From contig NZ_CP080590.1 of the NCBI RefSeq assembly GCF_019504385.1, positions 3,328,001-3,392,000 of the forward strand: DNA of 64,000 bases, written 5' to 3'. Made by a program: the position numbers and the translations under genes. Below, piece after piece: positions 44,554 to 54,162 of this stretch. The first letter of the stretch is position 1, and each line of letters opens with the position of its first letter. The notes below the pieces were generated by a model. That model ran no database searches and was not told the DNA's origin. It was given only the letters and a program-made list of their open reading frames with translations. This DNA is from Devosia salina. Lineage in GTDB: Bacteria > Pseudomonadota > Alphaproteobacteria > Rhizobiales > Devosiaceae.

Positions 44554-44568
44554 TTAAGCGCGCTTTAA
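44554..44568 (+). promoter_or_regulatory. CtrA box upstream of the outer-membrane protein gene
   Basis: TTAA (44554-44557), exactly seven bases, TTAA (44565-44568): a full match to TTAA-N7-TTAA. It lies 62 bases before the start codon. Further TTAGGGTTAAA words lie just upstream. Confidence 0.6.
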
Positions 44569-44629
44569 GAAGTTTGCCTGATATTGGTCGCAATCGACTT
44601 GGTGTCGTGGCAACCAAAGGAACTTCATT

Positions 44630-45373
44630 ATGCGCAACCTCACCGCCGCAATGCTGGTCGCAGGAGCGACCATGATTGCCGGGCAAGCCCTGGCTGCGGA
44701 CCTGCCCTATTACCCGCCTGTCATCGAAATCCCCGATGTCGACTATGGCTATTCCGGCTCGTTCTACCTGCGCGGCAGCGCGGCGCTGAACCTGATGTGG
44801 ACGCCCTATGTCAATCATCCGGATGCCCAGTCGGCCGACAAGACCTTCGCCATTACCGAATTCGGCTATGGTTATTCGGTCGGCGCCGGTGCCGGTTACG
44901 AATTCGGCAATGGCCTGCGTGTTGACGCCACCGTCGACTATCTCGCAAACGAAAACATGACCGCCTACATTGACGATGGCTCAGGTGGTGCTGTTCTCAC
45001 CGTAGGCGACCACAAATTGTCTCTGCGCTCTACTGTCGTTCTGGCCAATGCCTATTACGACTTCCCGCTCGCCGGTGACAGCTATGGTGCCGCTGGCGGC
45101 ATGTTCGGCTATGTCGGCGCGGGCGCAGGCCTTGCCTTCAATGACTTTGTCACCAGCGGGTCGGCCTTGCCCGATACCCGCGACCAGAACACGAGCTTTG
45201 CCGCTGCGGGCATGGTTGGTGTGGGCTATGACTTCGGCCAGGTGGTTGCCGATATCGGCTACCGCGCCCTCTACATCAACCGCATCCAGAACGATGCCGC
45301 GACCCACCCCTATACGCTCGACAACAACTGGGTGCACGAAGTGCGCGGCTCCGTCCGCTACCGCTTCAACTGA
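44630..45373 (+). CDS. Outer-membrane beta-barrel protein (Omp25/Omp31-like)
   Basis: A 247-residue exported protein. The signal peptide (LVAGATMIAGQALAA) is followed by DLPYYPPV, a start typical of small Hyphomicrobiales porin-like proteins. Alternating amphipathic strands follow (FYLRGSAALNLMW, GYSVGAGAGYEFGNGLRVDA, VRGSVRYRFN at the end). The last residue is Asn after Phe, a slight departure from the usual terminal Phe. It is probably an abundant envelope protein. A full CtrA box precedes it, and a strong terminator follows. Confidence 0.88.
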   Translation: MRNLTAAMLVAGATMIAGQALAADLPYYPPVIEIPDVDYGYSGSFYLRGSAALNLMWTPYVNHPDAQSADKTFAITEFGYGYSVGAGAGYEFGNGLRVDATVDYLANENMTAYIDDGSGGAVLTVGDHKLSLRSTVVLANAYYDFPLAGDSYGAAGGMFGYVGAGAGLAFNDFVTSGSALPDTRDQNTSFAAAGMVGVGYDFGQVVADIGYRALYINRIQNDAATHPYTLDNNWVHEVRGSVRYRFN

Positions 45374-45405
45374 TCCGGTCCGCAGATCGCCACCTCTGCC
45401 AGTCC

Positions 45406-45437
45406 AAAGGGCCGGTGTCAGAAGACACCGGCCCTTT
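45406..45437 (+). terminator. Strong terminator after the outer-membrane protein gene
   Basis: A perfect 14-bp stem (45406-45419 with 45424-45437), loop AGAA, followed by TTG. It starts 33 bases after the stop codon. Confidence 0.92.
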
Positions 45438-45518
45438 TTGTAACCTCTGGACCTTTGGCCCGCGCCAGTGCTCAATGTGCCAGGAACCGCAAGATCGATC
45501 CAGGTGGACAGACAAGGC

Positions 45519-47558
45519 ATGGCCGAGCACGGACCGTTGTTGAGGGCCGTGGTGGCGCGGCTGTTTCCTGCCGACACCAGAGATGGCGACGGCAACGCCT
45601 TTGGTGCCCTGACCTATCTCGATCGCCACCTGGCAACGCACCCCTCGGACCGCGACAGTATCGACGCGGCGTTGGACGTACTGGCCGGCCTGGGCTTTGC
45701 CGAACTGAGCCCGGACGATCAGGATGCGGCCCTCACCCGGCACGAGAACGAGCCCTGGTTCATCCGCCTTGCCGAACTGGTCGCCGAGGGGGTTTATGCC
45801 GATCCCGATAATGGCGGCAATCCCGACGCCATCTCCTGGGCCATGCTGGGCTATCGCCACGGCCTGCCAGAAGGCCCGTCCGGCCCGCCCGCGCAGCCTG
45901 CACCGGCGCCACGACACCATTCGGGGACGCGTGACTATGACACCATAATTATCGGCGCCGACGCGGGCGGCGGTGTCGCCGCAGCCGTGCTGGCCGAGGC
46001 CGGACACCATGTGCTGCTGCTCGAACGCGGCGTCGAGCGCAGCTATGCCGACAGCGGTCACCGCGATCACCTGCGCAATCATCGGCTCTCGCTCTACGGC
46101 CACAACACAGGGCCGGACCTTGAGGGAAATCCACGCGTCTTCGTGGACAGCGGCGGTGTGGAACATATCGTCGCGCCCCATGCGCCCGGCTACCACAATC
46201 TGGCGGCTGCCGTCGGCAGCGGCACCACGCTCTATGGCGCCATGGCCTGGCGCTTCCACCGCGACGACTTCCGCATGGCCAGCCTCTATGGCGTGCCCGA
46301 GGGCTCGTCGCTCGTCGACTGGCCCATCGACCACATCGAGCTGGCCCCGTGGTACAACCGGGTCGAGGCCGAACTGGGCGTTGCCGGCGACGCCACGCGC
46401 CACAGCCACGAAGGCGCCCCGCGCCGCCCCTATGCCATGCCGCCCTTGCCCCCGGCCCCTCAGACCGCGACGCTGGCACGGGGCGCTGCTTCCCTTGGCA
46501 TTTCAACCCTTGCCCCGCCATTGGCCATCAACAGCGTGCCCCATGATGGTCGCGGCGCCTGCATTGGCTGCGGCTCCTGCGTCGGCTTTCCCTGCCCGAG
46601 CGACGCCAAGAACGGGTCGCACAACACCTTCATCGCCCGTGCCCGCGCCACCGGGCGCTGTGAACTGGTGACCGGGGTCGTGGTGACCCATATCGACACC
46701 GATCCGGCAGGCCGGGTCGTGGGGGTCAGCTTTGCCGCGCCGGACCACGCGGTCCGGTCGGTCCGGGCCAGAAATGTCGTCCTAGCGGCCGGCGCCATCG
46801 AGACGGCCCGGCTCCTGCTAAATTCCACCTCGGCACGCGAACCGGACGGCATCGGCAACAATGCCGACCAGGTCGGGCGCCATCTGCAGGGCCATGTCTA
46901 TCCCCAGGCCTATGGCCTGTTCGACCATGAGGTGCACGGCTCGGTAGGCCCCGGCGTTACCATCGGCACCACGCAGTTCAGCCATGGCAATCCCGGCATT
47001 GTCGGTGGGGGCCTTCTGGCCGACGATTTCGTGCTGCCGCCAATCCTGTTCTGGAAAGCCTGCCTGCCGCCTGATCTCCGGCGCTGGGGGCGCGAGGCCA
47101 AGGCCTTCATGCGGGACAATTTCCACAAGGTGCTCCGCCTCACCGGGCCGGTGCATGAAATACCCAACCCGGCCTCGCGGGTCACACTGGCCCGGAATGT
47201 CCGCGACCGCTGGGACCTGCCGGTGGCCCGGCTCTCGGGAACCATTCACCCCGAAACCCTGCGCACCGCGCTCTACATGCAGCAGCGCGCTTTCGACTGG
47301 CTCGACGCCTCGGGGGCCAGTCGCCACTGGGGTCCGGCGCCCGCCATGACGCTGTCCGCCGGCCAGCACCAGGCCGGCACCTGCCGCATGGGCACCGATC
47401 CTGCCCGCTCGGTCACCGACACCGGCGGCCGCGTCTGGGGCCACGACAATCTCTATGTCTGCGATGGCGCGGTGCAGCCCACCAATGGCGGGTTCAATCC
47501 CTTCCTGACCATCATGGCCATGAGCTACCGGACCGCCGCAGGGATCGGCAGCCCATGA
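45519..47558 (+). CDS. GMC oxidoreductase fused to a gluconate-2-dehydrogenase subunit-3-like domain
   Basis: About 679 residues. The first 140 form a small-subunit-like domain (LLRAVVARLFPADTRDGDGN, then DNGGNPDAISWAMLGYRHG). The rest is a GMC flavoenzyme: the FAD Rossmann motif is IIIGADAGGGVAAAVLAEAG, AAAVGSGTTLYGAM lies mid-chain, and QHQAGTCRMGTDP with the PTNGGFNPFLTIMAMSYR end carries the active-site region. A cysteine cluster CIGCGSCVGFPC resembles the Fe-S cysteines of FAD glucose dehydrogenases. No Tat signal is visible. The substrate, probably a sugar or alcohol, is unknown. The in-frame ATG at 45468 is another possible start. Confidence 0.85.
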   Translation: MAEHGPLLRAVVARLFPADTRDGDGNAFGALTYLDRHLATHPSDRDSIDAALDVLAGLGFAELSPDDQDAALTRHENEPWFIRLAELVAEGVYADPDNGGNPDAISWAMLGYRHGLPEGPSGPPAQPAPAPRHHSGTRDYDTIIIGADAGGGVAAAVLAEAGHHVLLLERGVERSYADSGHRDHLRNHRLSLYGHNTGPDLEGNPRVFVDSGGVEHIVAPHAPGYHNLAAAVGSGTTLYGAMAWRFHRDDFRMASLYGVPEGSSLVDWPIDHIELAPWYNRVEAELGVAGDATRHSHEGAPRRPYAMPPLPPAPQTATLARGAASLGISTLAPPLAINSVPHDGRGACIGCGSCVGFPCPSDAKNGSHNTFIARARATGRCELVTGVVVTHIDTDPAGRVVGVSFAAPDHAVRSVRARNVVLAAGAIETARLLLNSTSAREPDGIGNNADQVGRHLQGHVYPQAYGLFDHEVHGSVGPGVTIGTTQFSHGNPGIVGGGLLADDFVLPPILFWKACLPPDLRRWGREAKAFMRDNFHKVLRLTGPVHEIPNPASRVTLARNVRDRWDLPVARLSGTIHPETLRTALYMQQRAFDWLDASGASRHWGPAPAMTLSAGQHQAGTCRMGTDPARSVTDTGGRVWGHDNLYVCDGAVQPTNGGFNPFLTIMAMSYRTAAGIGSP

Positions 47559-47561
47559 AAA

Positions 47562-47589
47562 ATGCCGCGCCCCATTTGGAGCGCGGCAT
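47562..47589. terminator. Terminator between convergent oxidoreductase genes
   Basis: ATGCCGCGC (47562-47570) pairs with GCGCGGCAT (47581-47589). On the minus strand it is followed by TTTTTC, so it suits the GSDH-like gene best. Confidence 0.7.
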
Positions 47590-47631
47590 CGATCAAGCCG
47601 ATCGCTTGCCTGGCGGCGCGGTGGCGCCGTC

Positions 47632-48936
47632 TCAGGCGCCGGTGACGCGCCAGATGACGTCGCCGACATCGTCGGCCATCAGCACGGCGCCATCGCTGGC
47701 CAGCGCCACGCCCACCGGGCGGCCATAGGAATATTTCTCGTCCGGCGACAGGAAGTCGGTGAGGATGTCGCGCGGCATGCCGACCGGCTTGCCGTTCTGG
47801 AACTCGACAAAGGTCAGCTTGTAGCCCGAGAGCTTGGAGCGGTTCCACGACCCGTGCTGGCCGATGGCCATGCCGGCGGCATAGTCCGGCAGCGTGCCCT
47901 CGGGCAGCCAGCACAGGCCCAGCGACGCGGTATGGCCGCCCAGCGCATAATCGGGCTGCTTGGCCGAGGCGACCTTGGCCTTGTCCTGTGGCACGCGATC
48001 GTCAACGACGCGGTTCCAGTAGCAATAGGGCCAGCCATAAAAGCCGCCATCGACCACCGAGGTGAGGTAGTCGGGCGGGGTCTCGTCGCCGAGCCCGTCG
48101 CGTTCATTGACCACGGTCCACAAATGCCCGCCCATCGGCTCCCAGGCCATGCCGACCGGATTGCGCAGCCCACCGGCGAAAATGCGGGACTTGCCGGTGG
48201 TGAGATCGAGTTCGTGGATGCAGGCGCGGTTTTCTTCGGCGGCCATGCCCTGGTCACCGATATTGCTCAGCGACCCCACCGCCACATAGAGCTTGCTGCC
48301 GTCCTTGGAGGCAATGAGATTGCGCGTCCAGTGCCCGCCGGGGATGAGATCCATCAGCTTCTTGCCGGGCGCGGTGATGCGGGTCTCGCCGGCCACATAG
48401 GGATAGGCCAGCACCGCATCGGAGGCGCCGACATAGAGCGTGTCGCCGATCAGCACCATGCCATAGGGCTGGCGCACATTCTCGATATAGGCAAAGCGCT
48501 GTTCGGCCACCCCATCGCCATCGGCATCGCGCAGCAGGGTGATCCGGTTGGGGCTGGTGCCCGAGGCCTTGGCCCGCTTCATGGTGGCATGCATGGCATG
48601 GTCGAAAATGCTGCGCGGGCCGGAACCCTCCTCGCCCATGGATTCGGCGACCAGCACATCGCCATTGGGCAGCACATGCATGTTGCGCGGATGATCGAGC
48701 CCCTTGGCAAAGGCATTGACCTTGAGCCCGGCAGCAGCGGTCGGCTTGTGATCGCCTTCCCAGCCCTTCGCCGTCGGCATCTTCAGGGTCGGGATCTTGC
48801 CCTGCGGCTTGGGATCGGGAATGGCGGGCGCGGTGCCGAAGGCGGGCGGGCGCGGACCATCACCCGAATGGCGAATGGCAACGGCGGCACCCCCGACAAG
48901 GGCAACAAGGCGGGCGAAAAGAGAGGGCTCGGCCAT
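47632..48936 (-). CDS. Sorbosone-dehydrogenase-like (GSDH family) beta-propeller protein
   Basis: 434 residues. After a weak N-terminal hydrophobic segment, the GSDH-type propeller shows NAFAKGLDHPRNMHVLPNGD, IENVRQPYGMVLIGDTLYVG, GGLRNPVGMAWEPMGGHLWT and SYGRPVGVALASDGAVLMAD. Relatives are PQQ-dependent soluble aldose or sorbosone dehydrogenases, but many homologues lack proof of PQQ use. The start at 48936 (MAEPSLF) fits; the frame is open to 48984. It faces the GMC gene. Confidence 0.85.
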   Translation of the reverse strand: MAEPSLFARLVALVGGAAVAIRHSGDGPRPPAFGTAPAIPDPKPQGKIPTLKMPTAKGWEGDHKPTAAAGLKVNAFAKGLDHPRNMHVLPNGDVLVAESMGEEGSGPRSIFDHAMHATMKRAKASGTSPNRITLLRDADGDGVAEQRFAYIENVRQPYGMVLIGDTLYVGASDAVLAYPYVAGETRITAPGKKLMDLIPGGHWTRNLIASKDGSKLYVAVGSLSNIGDQGMAAEENRACIHELDLTTGKSRIFAGGLRNPVGMAWEPMGGHLWTVVNERDGLGDETPPDYLTSVVDGGFYGWPYCYWNRVVDDRVPQDKAKVASAKQPDYALGGHTASLGLCWLPEGTLPDYAAGMAIGQHGSWNRSKLSGYKLTFVEFQNGKPVGMPRDILTDFLSPDEKYSYGRPVGVALASDGAVLMADDVGDVIWRVTGA

Positions 48937-49066
48937 GGGTCGTCTCGAAGTACTGATGAAGGAAAAAACAGGAAGGAAGGCCACGCTAATGGGTTTGTGC
49001 AGGCAGCACTAGGGGTGCGGGTCTGAAAAATCACATAAATGCAGTGGCAGGGCCGGCCGCATCCCC

Positions 49067-49684
49067 TCAGCGCGCGGGACGCGTTGCGCTTCCACTCATC
49101 GCTCCGCGGGTCCAGACCCCGACCAGCGACACTTTCTGCGCGTCACTCAGGCCGCGCGCCTGCAATTGCGCCCAGGTGGGAAAGACCAGCGCCAGCTGTA
49201 TGGTGGTCTGAACCTGCCAGGCGGTCTCGGGCGGCGCGTCAAACGCCCCGGCCAGCGCTTCGCCCACCGATGCCAGGAAACCGGAGAACTGCGCCATTGG
49301 CCCCTGCAGGGCCGGCACCTCGGCGACATCCCGGTGCGAGGTGGTCCACATCCGCTCGGTGGCGGAATAATAGCGATAAAAGGCCCCCAGGGCCGCATCC
49401 AGCTTTGCCGCCGGATCGGCGATTCCGGCCCAGGCGGCAGGGTCAGGTGGCGGGTTGAGCGTCAGCCAATGCGCCGTGCAGGCCTGGAACACCGCCGTTT
49501 CATCGGGAAAGTGCCGGTAAACCGTCAGCCGCTGCACCCCGGCCCGTTCGGCGATGGCGCTGATCGTGGTGGCGCGCGGCCCCACCTCCTCATGCAGATG
49601 CATGGTCGCCTCGACAATTTTCTGTCGCGTCTGTTCCTGGGATTTTGCCCGTTCTTTCAAACGGTAAGCGCGCTTTTCGTTCAT
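49067..49684 (-). CDS. TetR family transcriptional repressor
   Basis: 205 residues. The N-terminal helix-turn-helix is ARATTISAIAERAGVQRLTV with YRHFPDETAVFQAC, the recognition-helix region typical of TetR. A helical ligand domain follows. It is divergent from the MBL-fold hydrolase gene, with 107 bases between starts. Inverted TGAACATA/TATGTTCA words there may be its operators. The start at 49684 (MNEKRAYRLK) is chosen because upstream extension would cover the promoter. Confidence 0.93.
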   Translation of the reverse strand: MNEKRAYRLKERAKSQEQTRQKIVEATMHLHEEVGPRATTISAIAERAGVQRLTVYRHFPDETAVFQACTAHWLTLNPPPDPAAWAGIADPAAKLDAALGAFYRYYSATERMWTTSHRDVAEVPALQGPMAQFSGFLASVGEALAGAFDAPPETAWQVQTTIQLALVFPTWAQLQARGLSDAQKVSLVGVWTRGAMSGSATRPAR

Positions 49685-49791
49685 TGAGTGAACATAGGCG
49701 ATCACTGAAGTGTTGACAAGCGGTTTCCACATCCGTAAAAGCCATTTTCGCAATACACATATGTTCATTGAAATGAAAATGGAGACCCGGA
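49685..49791 (+). promoter_or_regulatory. Divergent promoter region with possible TetR operators
   Basis: TTGACA (49713-49718), 17 bases, then TAAAAG (49736-49741) is a good sigma-70 promoter for the plus-strand cluster. TGAACATA (49689-49696) lies upstream and its exact inverse TATGTTCA (49760-49767) lies downstream. CATTGA words sit beside both, so paired repressor sites are likely. Confidence 0.55.
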
Positions 49792-50598
49792 ATGCCTGCC
49801 CCCGACACCCCAATCCTGGATGCGCCGCGCCGCATCACCAATGCCTGGTCGATCCTGCCCGGCTGGCTGCCCGTTCCCGGCATGGGCGCGCTGCCGGTCA
49901 ACAGCTTCCTGCTCAAGGGCCGTGAGCCGGTGCTGGTCGATACCGGCCTTGCCGCGCTTGGCGACCGTTTCATCGAAACCCTCGCCGGCGAGGTCGATCT
50001 CGAAGACCTGAAGTGGATATGGCTCAGCCACATGGATGCCGACCATGTCGGCAATCTCTCGCGGGTGCTGGAGCTGGCGCCCAATGCCAGGGTCGTCACC
50101 AATTTCCTGGGCATGGGAAAGATGAACCTGGCGGGCCTGGATGTGAGCCGGGTGCACCTGTTGTCGCCCGGCGATGTCTTCGAAGCCGGCGGCCATCGCC
50201 TGATCCCCGTGCGCCCGCCCTATTACGACGCACCCGAAACCATCGGCTTCTTCGACGAGGGCGAACGCGTCTTCTTCGCGGCGGACAGTTTCGGCGCCCT
50301 GCTGCCCACGACCGCCGGCGATATCGAGGATATCGAGGACAATGTGCTGCGGGACGGGCTGGTCGGGTGGTCCTCGATCGATGCGCCCTGGCTGGCCCAT
50401 ATGGACCAGTCCGCGCTGGGCGGCATGCTGGCAGCGCTCGACCGGGCCGATCCCGACTTCGTGCTGTCCGGCCACCTGCCGCTTGCCCGCAACGGCATCG
50501 CCCGGCTGACCCGCCATGTCGCCAACGCCTATGGCCGCGGCACCAGTTCGGCCATCGATCCGCTGGCCGTCGAACAGGTCATGGCCCAGCTCGGCTGA
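49792..50598 (+). CDS. Metallo-beta-lactamase-fold hydrolase
   Basis: A 268-residue cytoplasmic protein. The metal motif is SHMDADHVG (an HxDxDH variant with Asp in the second position). GREPVLVDTG precedes it, and the later ligands are FFAADSFGALL and LSGHLPLAR. The flavodiiron-like ODP arrangement fits better than classical lactamases. The substrate is unknown. It leads a plus-strand run with the DUF1127, ester-cyclase and nitronate-monooxygenase genes, presumably under the divergent TetR regulator. Confidence 0.88.
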   Translation: MPAPDTPILDAPRRITNAWSILPGWLPVPGMGALPVNSFLLKGREPVLVDTGLAALGDRFIETLAGEVDLEDLKWIWLSHMDADHVGNLSRVLELAPNARVVTNFLGMGKMNLAGLDVSRVHLLSPGDVFEAGGHRLIPVRPPYYDAPETIGFFDEGERVFFAADSFGALLPTTAGDIEDIEDNVLRDGLVGWSSIDAPWLAHMDQSALGGMLAALDRADPDFVLSGHLPLARNGIARLTRHVANAYGRGTSSAIDPLAVEQVMAQLG

Positions 50599-50623
50599 CC
50601 TGCGCAAATCAAGGACCTTGAAA

Positions 50624-50842
50624 ATGACCCAGACCCACGCATTCACCCAGGCCACGGCCTTCCGTCGCCGCCGCCCGGCCCTCGGGCCGGCCCTCAGCCG
50701 CCTTCGCGCTCGCCTCAGCCTGCACTTTGATCGGCACGACGCCATTCAGACGCTGGAAGGACTTCCGGACCATCTGCTCAAGGACATGGGGGTCAGACGC
50801 CACCAGATCCGCGAGCGCGTCTACGGCCACACCGACGACTGA
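50624..50842 (+). CDS. DUF1127 small basic protein
   Basis: 72 residues, Arg-rich, ending in the DUF1127 signature LEGLPDHLLKDMGVRRHQIR. Small DUF1127 proteins in alphaproteobacteria have been linked to RNA turnover and to phosphate or stress responses; this one is slightly longer because of an N-terminal RRRR stretch. AAGGA precedes the ATG at 50624. It sits 25 bases after the MBL-fold gene. Confidence 0.88.
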   Translation: MTQTHAFTQATAFRRRRPALGPALSRLRARLSLHFDRHDAIQTLEGLPDHLLKDMGVRRHQIRERVYGHTDD

Positions 50843-51040
50843 CCCGGCTCGATCTTGCCGGGCCGAAAAGACTTGCCGCCGCTGCCCTGGTGTAGCGCCT
50901 GAACCAACCCAAACCGCCAGAAATCCTGCCAGCCACGCTTCCTCCGAAGTGCGGCAACGCGATCGGCTGGCATGCGCCCGGCATGGCGCCGGGCTGGCAA
51001 TTACCAACGCTTATCGAGACCCAATGAAAGGAAACCTGAA

Positions 51041-51490
51041 ATGAGCACATTGACCAAAGCAGAGATCATCGCCCGCAACCGCGACACCGCGGAGCGCTTC
51101 CTCAACGGCACCCATTCGAGCAACATTGCCGACGTCGCCATCATCGATCAGACGGTGGGCGACACCATCGCCTGTCACGGCTTTCCCGGCTTCACCATCA
51201 CCGACCACGAAAGCTACAAGAACTTCTTCCGCACCTTCCGGCGCTCGTTCACCGACATGGAATGGAAGGTTCATGCCCTGGTGGCCGACGAGCATTTTGT
51301 CAGCGCCCGCTGGCAGATCTGGGCCAGCCACAGCGGCGACTTTGCCGGGATCAAGGCCGATGGCCGGCGCATCACCTTCGACGGCATGGTGCTTTATCGC
51401 ATGCAGGACGGGCTGATCGTGGAGACCTGGCTGCACATCAACGAATTGATGTTGCTCACCCAGATCGGCGCCATCCCCGCCGCCGCCTGA
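51041..51490 (+). CDS. SnoaL-like ester cyclase family protein
   Basis: 149 residues with the SnoaL/NTF2-like cone fold. It has FPGFTITDHESYKNFFRTFR, the paired DMEWKVHALVADEHFVSARW strands, and RRITFDGMVLYRMQDGLIVE with ETWLHINELMLLTQIG. Members range from polyketide cyclases to unknown stress proteins; an enzymatic role is not certain. AAAGGAAACC precedes the ATG. A terminator lies before the next gene. Confidence 0.88.
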   Translation: MSTLTKAEIIARNRDTAERFLNGTHSSNIADVAIIDQTVGDTIACHGFPGFTITDHESYKNFFRTFRRSFTDMEWKVHALVADEHFVSARWQIWASHSGDFAGIKADGRRITFDGMVLYRMQDGLIVETWLHINELMLLTQIGAIPAAA

Positions 51491-51497
51491 CCTCCGA

Positions 51498-51520
51498 CGG
51501 GCCAGGGCGCCACCCTGGCC
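51498..51520 (+). terminator. Terminator between the ester cyclase and nitronate monooxygenase genes
   Basis: GGGCCAGGG (51498-51506) pairs with CCCTGGCCC (51512-51520), followed by TTCCCCTTTTTCC. It implies that the nitronate monooxygenase gene is at least partly separate. Confidence 0.8.
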
Positions 51521-51582
51521 CTTCCCCTTTTTCCATTGCATCGGCCCGCGTCTGCGCGGCCCCACCTCAAGGAATGCTCACC

Positions 51583-52593
51583 ATGCTGACCACCCCCATT
51601 ACCCTTGCCTTCGGGCTCACCACGCCCATCGTCAATGCCGGCATGGCGATGATTGCACGACCGGCCCTGGCCGCCGCGGTTTCCAATGCCGGCGGGCTCG
51701 GCACCATCGGGTCCGACATCAACCCGCCATCGGTCCTGCGCGACATGATCGTCGAGACCAAATCTCTCACGGACCGGCCTTTTGGGGTCGACGTGATCGG
51801 CGATTTCGTGACCGACGAGCATGTCGATACGCTCATTGCCGAACGGGTGCCGCTGGTCATCTATTTCTGGACCCTTCCCACCCAAGCGCATGCCGACCGG
51901 CTCCGCAGCGCCGGCATTGCGCTCTGGATGCAGGTGGGCAGCGTCGCCGAAGCCAGGGCCGCCGTTTCCCTGGGCGTCGATGCCCTGATCGTGCAGGGGG
52001 CCGAGGCCGGCGGCCACAACCGCGCCGAGGCCTCGACCATGACGCTGTTCCCGCGCATCCGCCGGCTTTTCCCCGACCTGCCGCTCCTGGCCGCCGGCGG
52101 CATTTCCGACGGAACCACCATGGCCGCGGCCCTGGTGCTGGGCGCCGATGCCGTCTGGTGCGGCAGCCGCTTCCTGGCATCGGAGGAAGCCAATGCCCAT
52201 GCTACTTACAAGGAGCGGGTGACCAGCGCCGATGTCGGCGACACCGCGATCCTTGCAATCTATGGCCCCGAATGGCCGGACCAGCCCATGCGCGCCATCC
52301 TCAATGGCGGCGCCCGCGAGGCGCTGGGACGGGAAGCCCAGGCGAGCCTAGCCGCCCAGGGAAAAATGGCCGGCAAGACCCGTCTCAATGGTCAGGAAAT
52401 CCCGGTGCCCCGCTATAGCGCCATCCTGCCCACGCCCGACTTCGAGGGCGACATCGACCAGGTCTGCCTGACCGCGGGCCAGGGCGTTGGCAATATCACC
52501 GCCATCCTGCCCGCCGCCGAGATCGTGCGGCAGATGACGCGGGAAGCCGAAGCCGCGTTGGCCCGGCTCGCCAGAACCGACGAGGCCGCCTGA
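51583..52593 (+). CDS. Nitronate monooxygenase (2-nitropropane dioxygenase family)
   Basis: A 336-residue FMN TIM-barrel enzyme that oxidises alkyl nitronates. Motifs are PIVNAGMAMIARPALAAAVS, NAGGLGTIGSD, the phosphate-binding DALIVQGAEAGGHNRAE, and PLLAAGGISDGTTMAAALVL with GADAVWCGSRFLAS. The ATG at 51583 follows AAGGA by nine bases; ATG at 51574 is weaker. Its stop overlaps the start of a short Cys-containing frame. Confidence 0.92.
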   Translation: MLTTPITLAFGLTTPIVNAGMAMIARPALAAAVSNAGGLGTIGSDINPPSVLRDMIVETKSLTDRPFGVDVIGDFVTDEHVDTLIAERVPLVIYFWTLPTQAHADRLRSAGIALWMQVGSVAEARAAVSLGVDALIVQGAEAGGHNRAEASTMTLFPRIRRLFPDLPLLAAGGISDGTTMAAALVLGADAVWCGSRFLASEEANAHATYKERVTSADVGDTAILAIYGPEWPDQPMRAILNGGAREALGREAQASLAAQGKMAGKTRLNGQEIPVPRYSAILPTPDFEGDIDQVCLTAGQGVGNITAILPAAEIVRQMTREAEAALARLARTDEAA

Positions 52594-52769
52594 TGTGCAC
52601 CACGATCCCGAACGGCCCGCACCCGCCCGAAGTCATGGCGTCCTGCGGCGATTGCACGACCTGCCCGAAGGCCATCCGTGACCTGCTGGCGCGGTTGACC
52701 GAGACGGAGCCTGCCCTGGCCCGGCCTGCCGGGCCGCGTCGATCCACCGCGCGGCCCGACCGTCACTGA
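52593..52769 (+). CDS. Possible small cysteine-containing protein
   Basis: A 58-codon frame whose ATG overlaps the preceding stop (TGATG). It encodes CGDCTTC in the N-terminal half and a Pro/Arg-rich tail. Codon use is high-GC like the neighbours. I do not recognise it. The overlap suggests coupling to the monooxygenase, but the short length leaves real doubt. Confidence 0.35.
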   Translation: MCTTIPNGPHPPEVMASCGDCTTCPKAIRDLLARLTETEPALARPAGPRRSTARPDRH

Positions 52770-52904
52770 ACCTGCCGGCCAAGAGCAATGGGCGCGGCGG
52801 CGGCTTTCCGTTCGCCGCGCCCATTGGCTGACTGACGCACCGAACCCCCAGCAGGCGCCGGCAACATGCATCGTCCATTATTCCCATTGACGTCGCCCAC
52901 GCCC

Positions 52905-52973
52905 GGGCGTATCTCCGGCCTCAGGACACCTCTCCCTAACGAGAGGCGCATAGGCCTGGGAGGGCCGCTTGAT
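52905..52973 (+). ncRNA. Candidate serC leader RNA
   Basis: Just before serC, CCTCTC (52929-52934) pairs with GAGAGG (52941-52946), with loop CCTAAC. GGCCT (52917-52921) pairs with AGGCC (52952-52956), forming a two-tier hairpin that ends at the GGGAGG ribosome site. A conserved alphaproteobacterial serC leader motif is known (serC element of Corbino and colleagues); the identity here is by position and shape only. Confidence 0.5.
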
Positions 52974-54155
<1,182 letters not shown>

Positions 54156-54162
54156 CGCCTAG

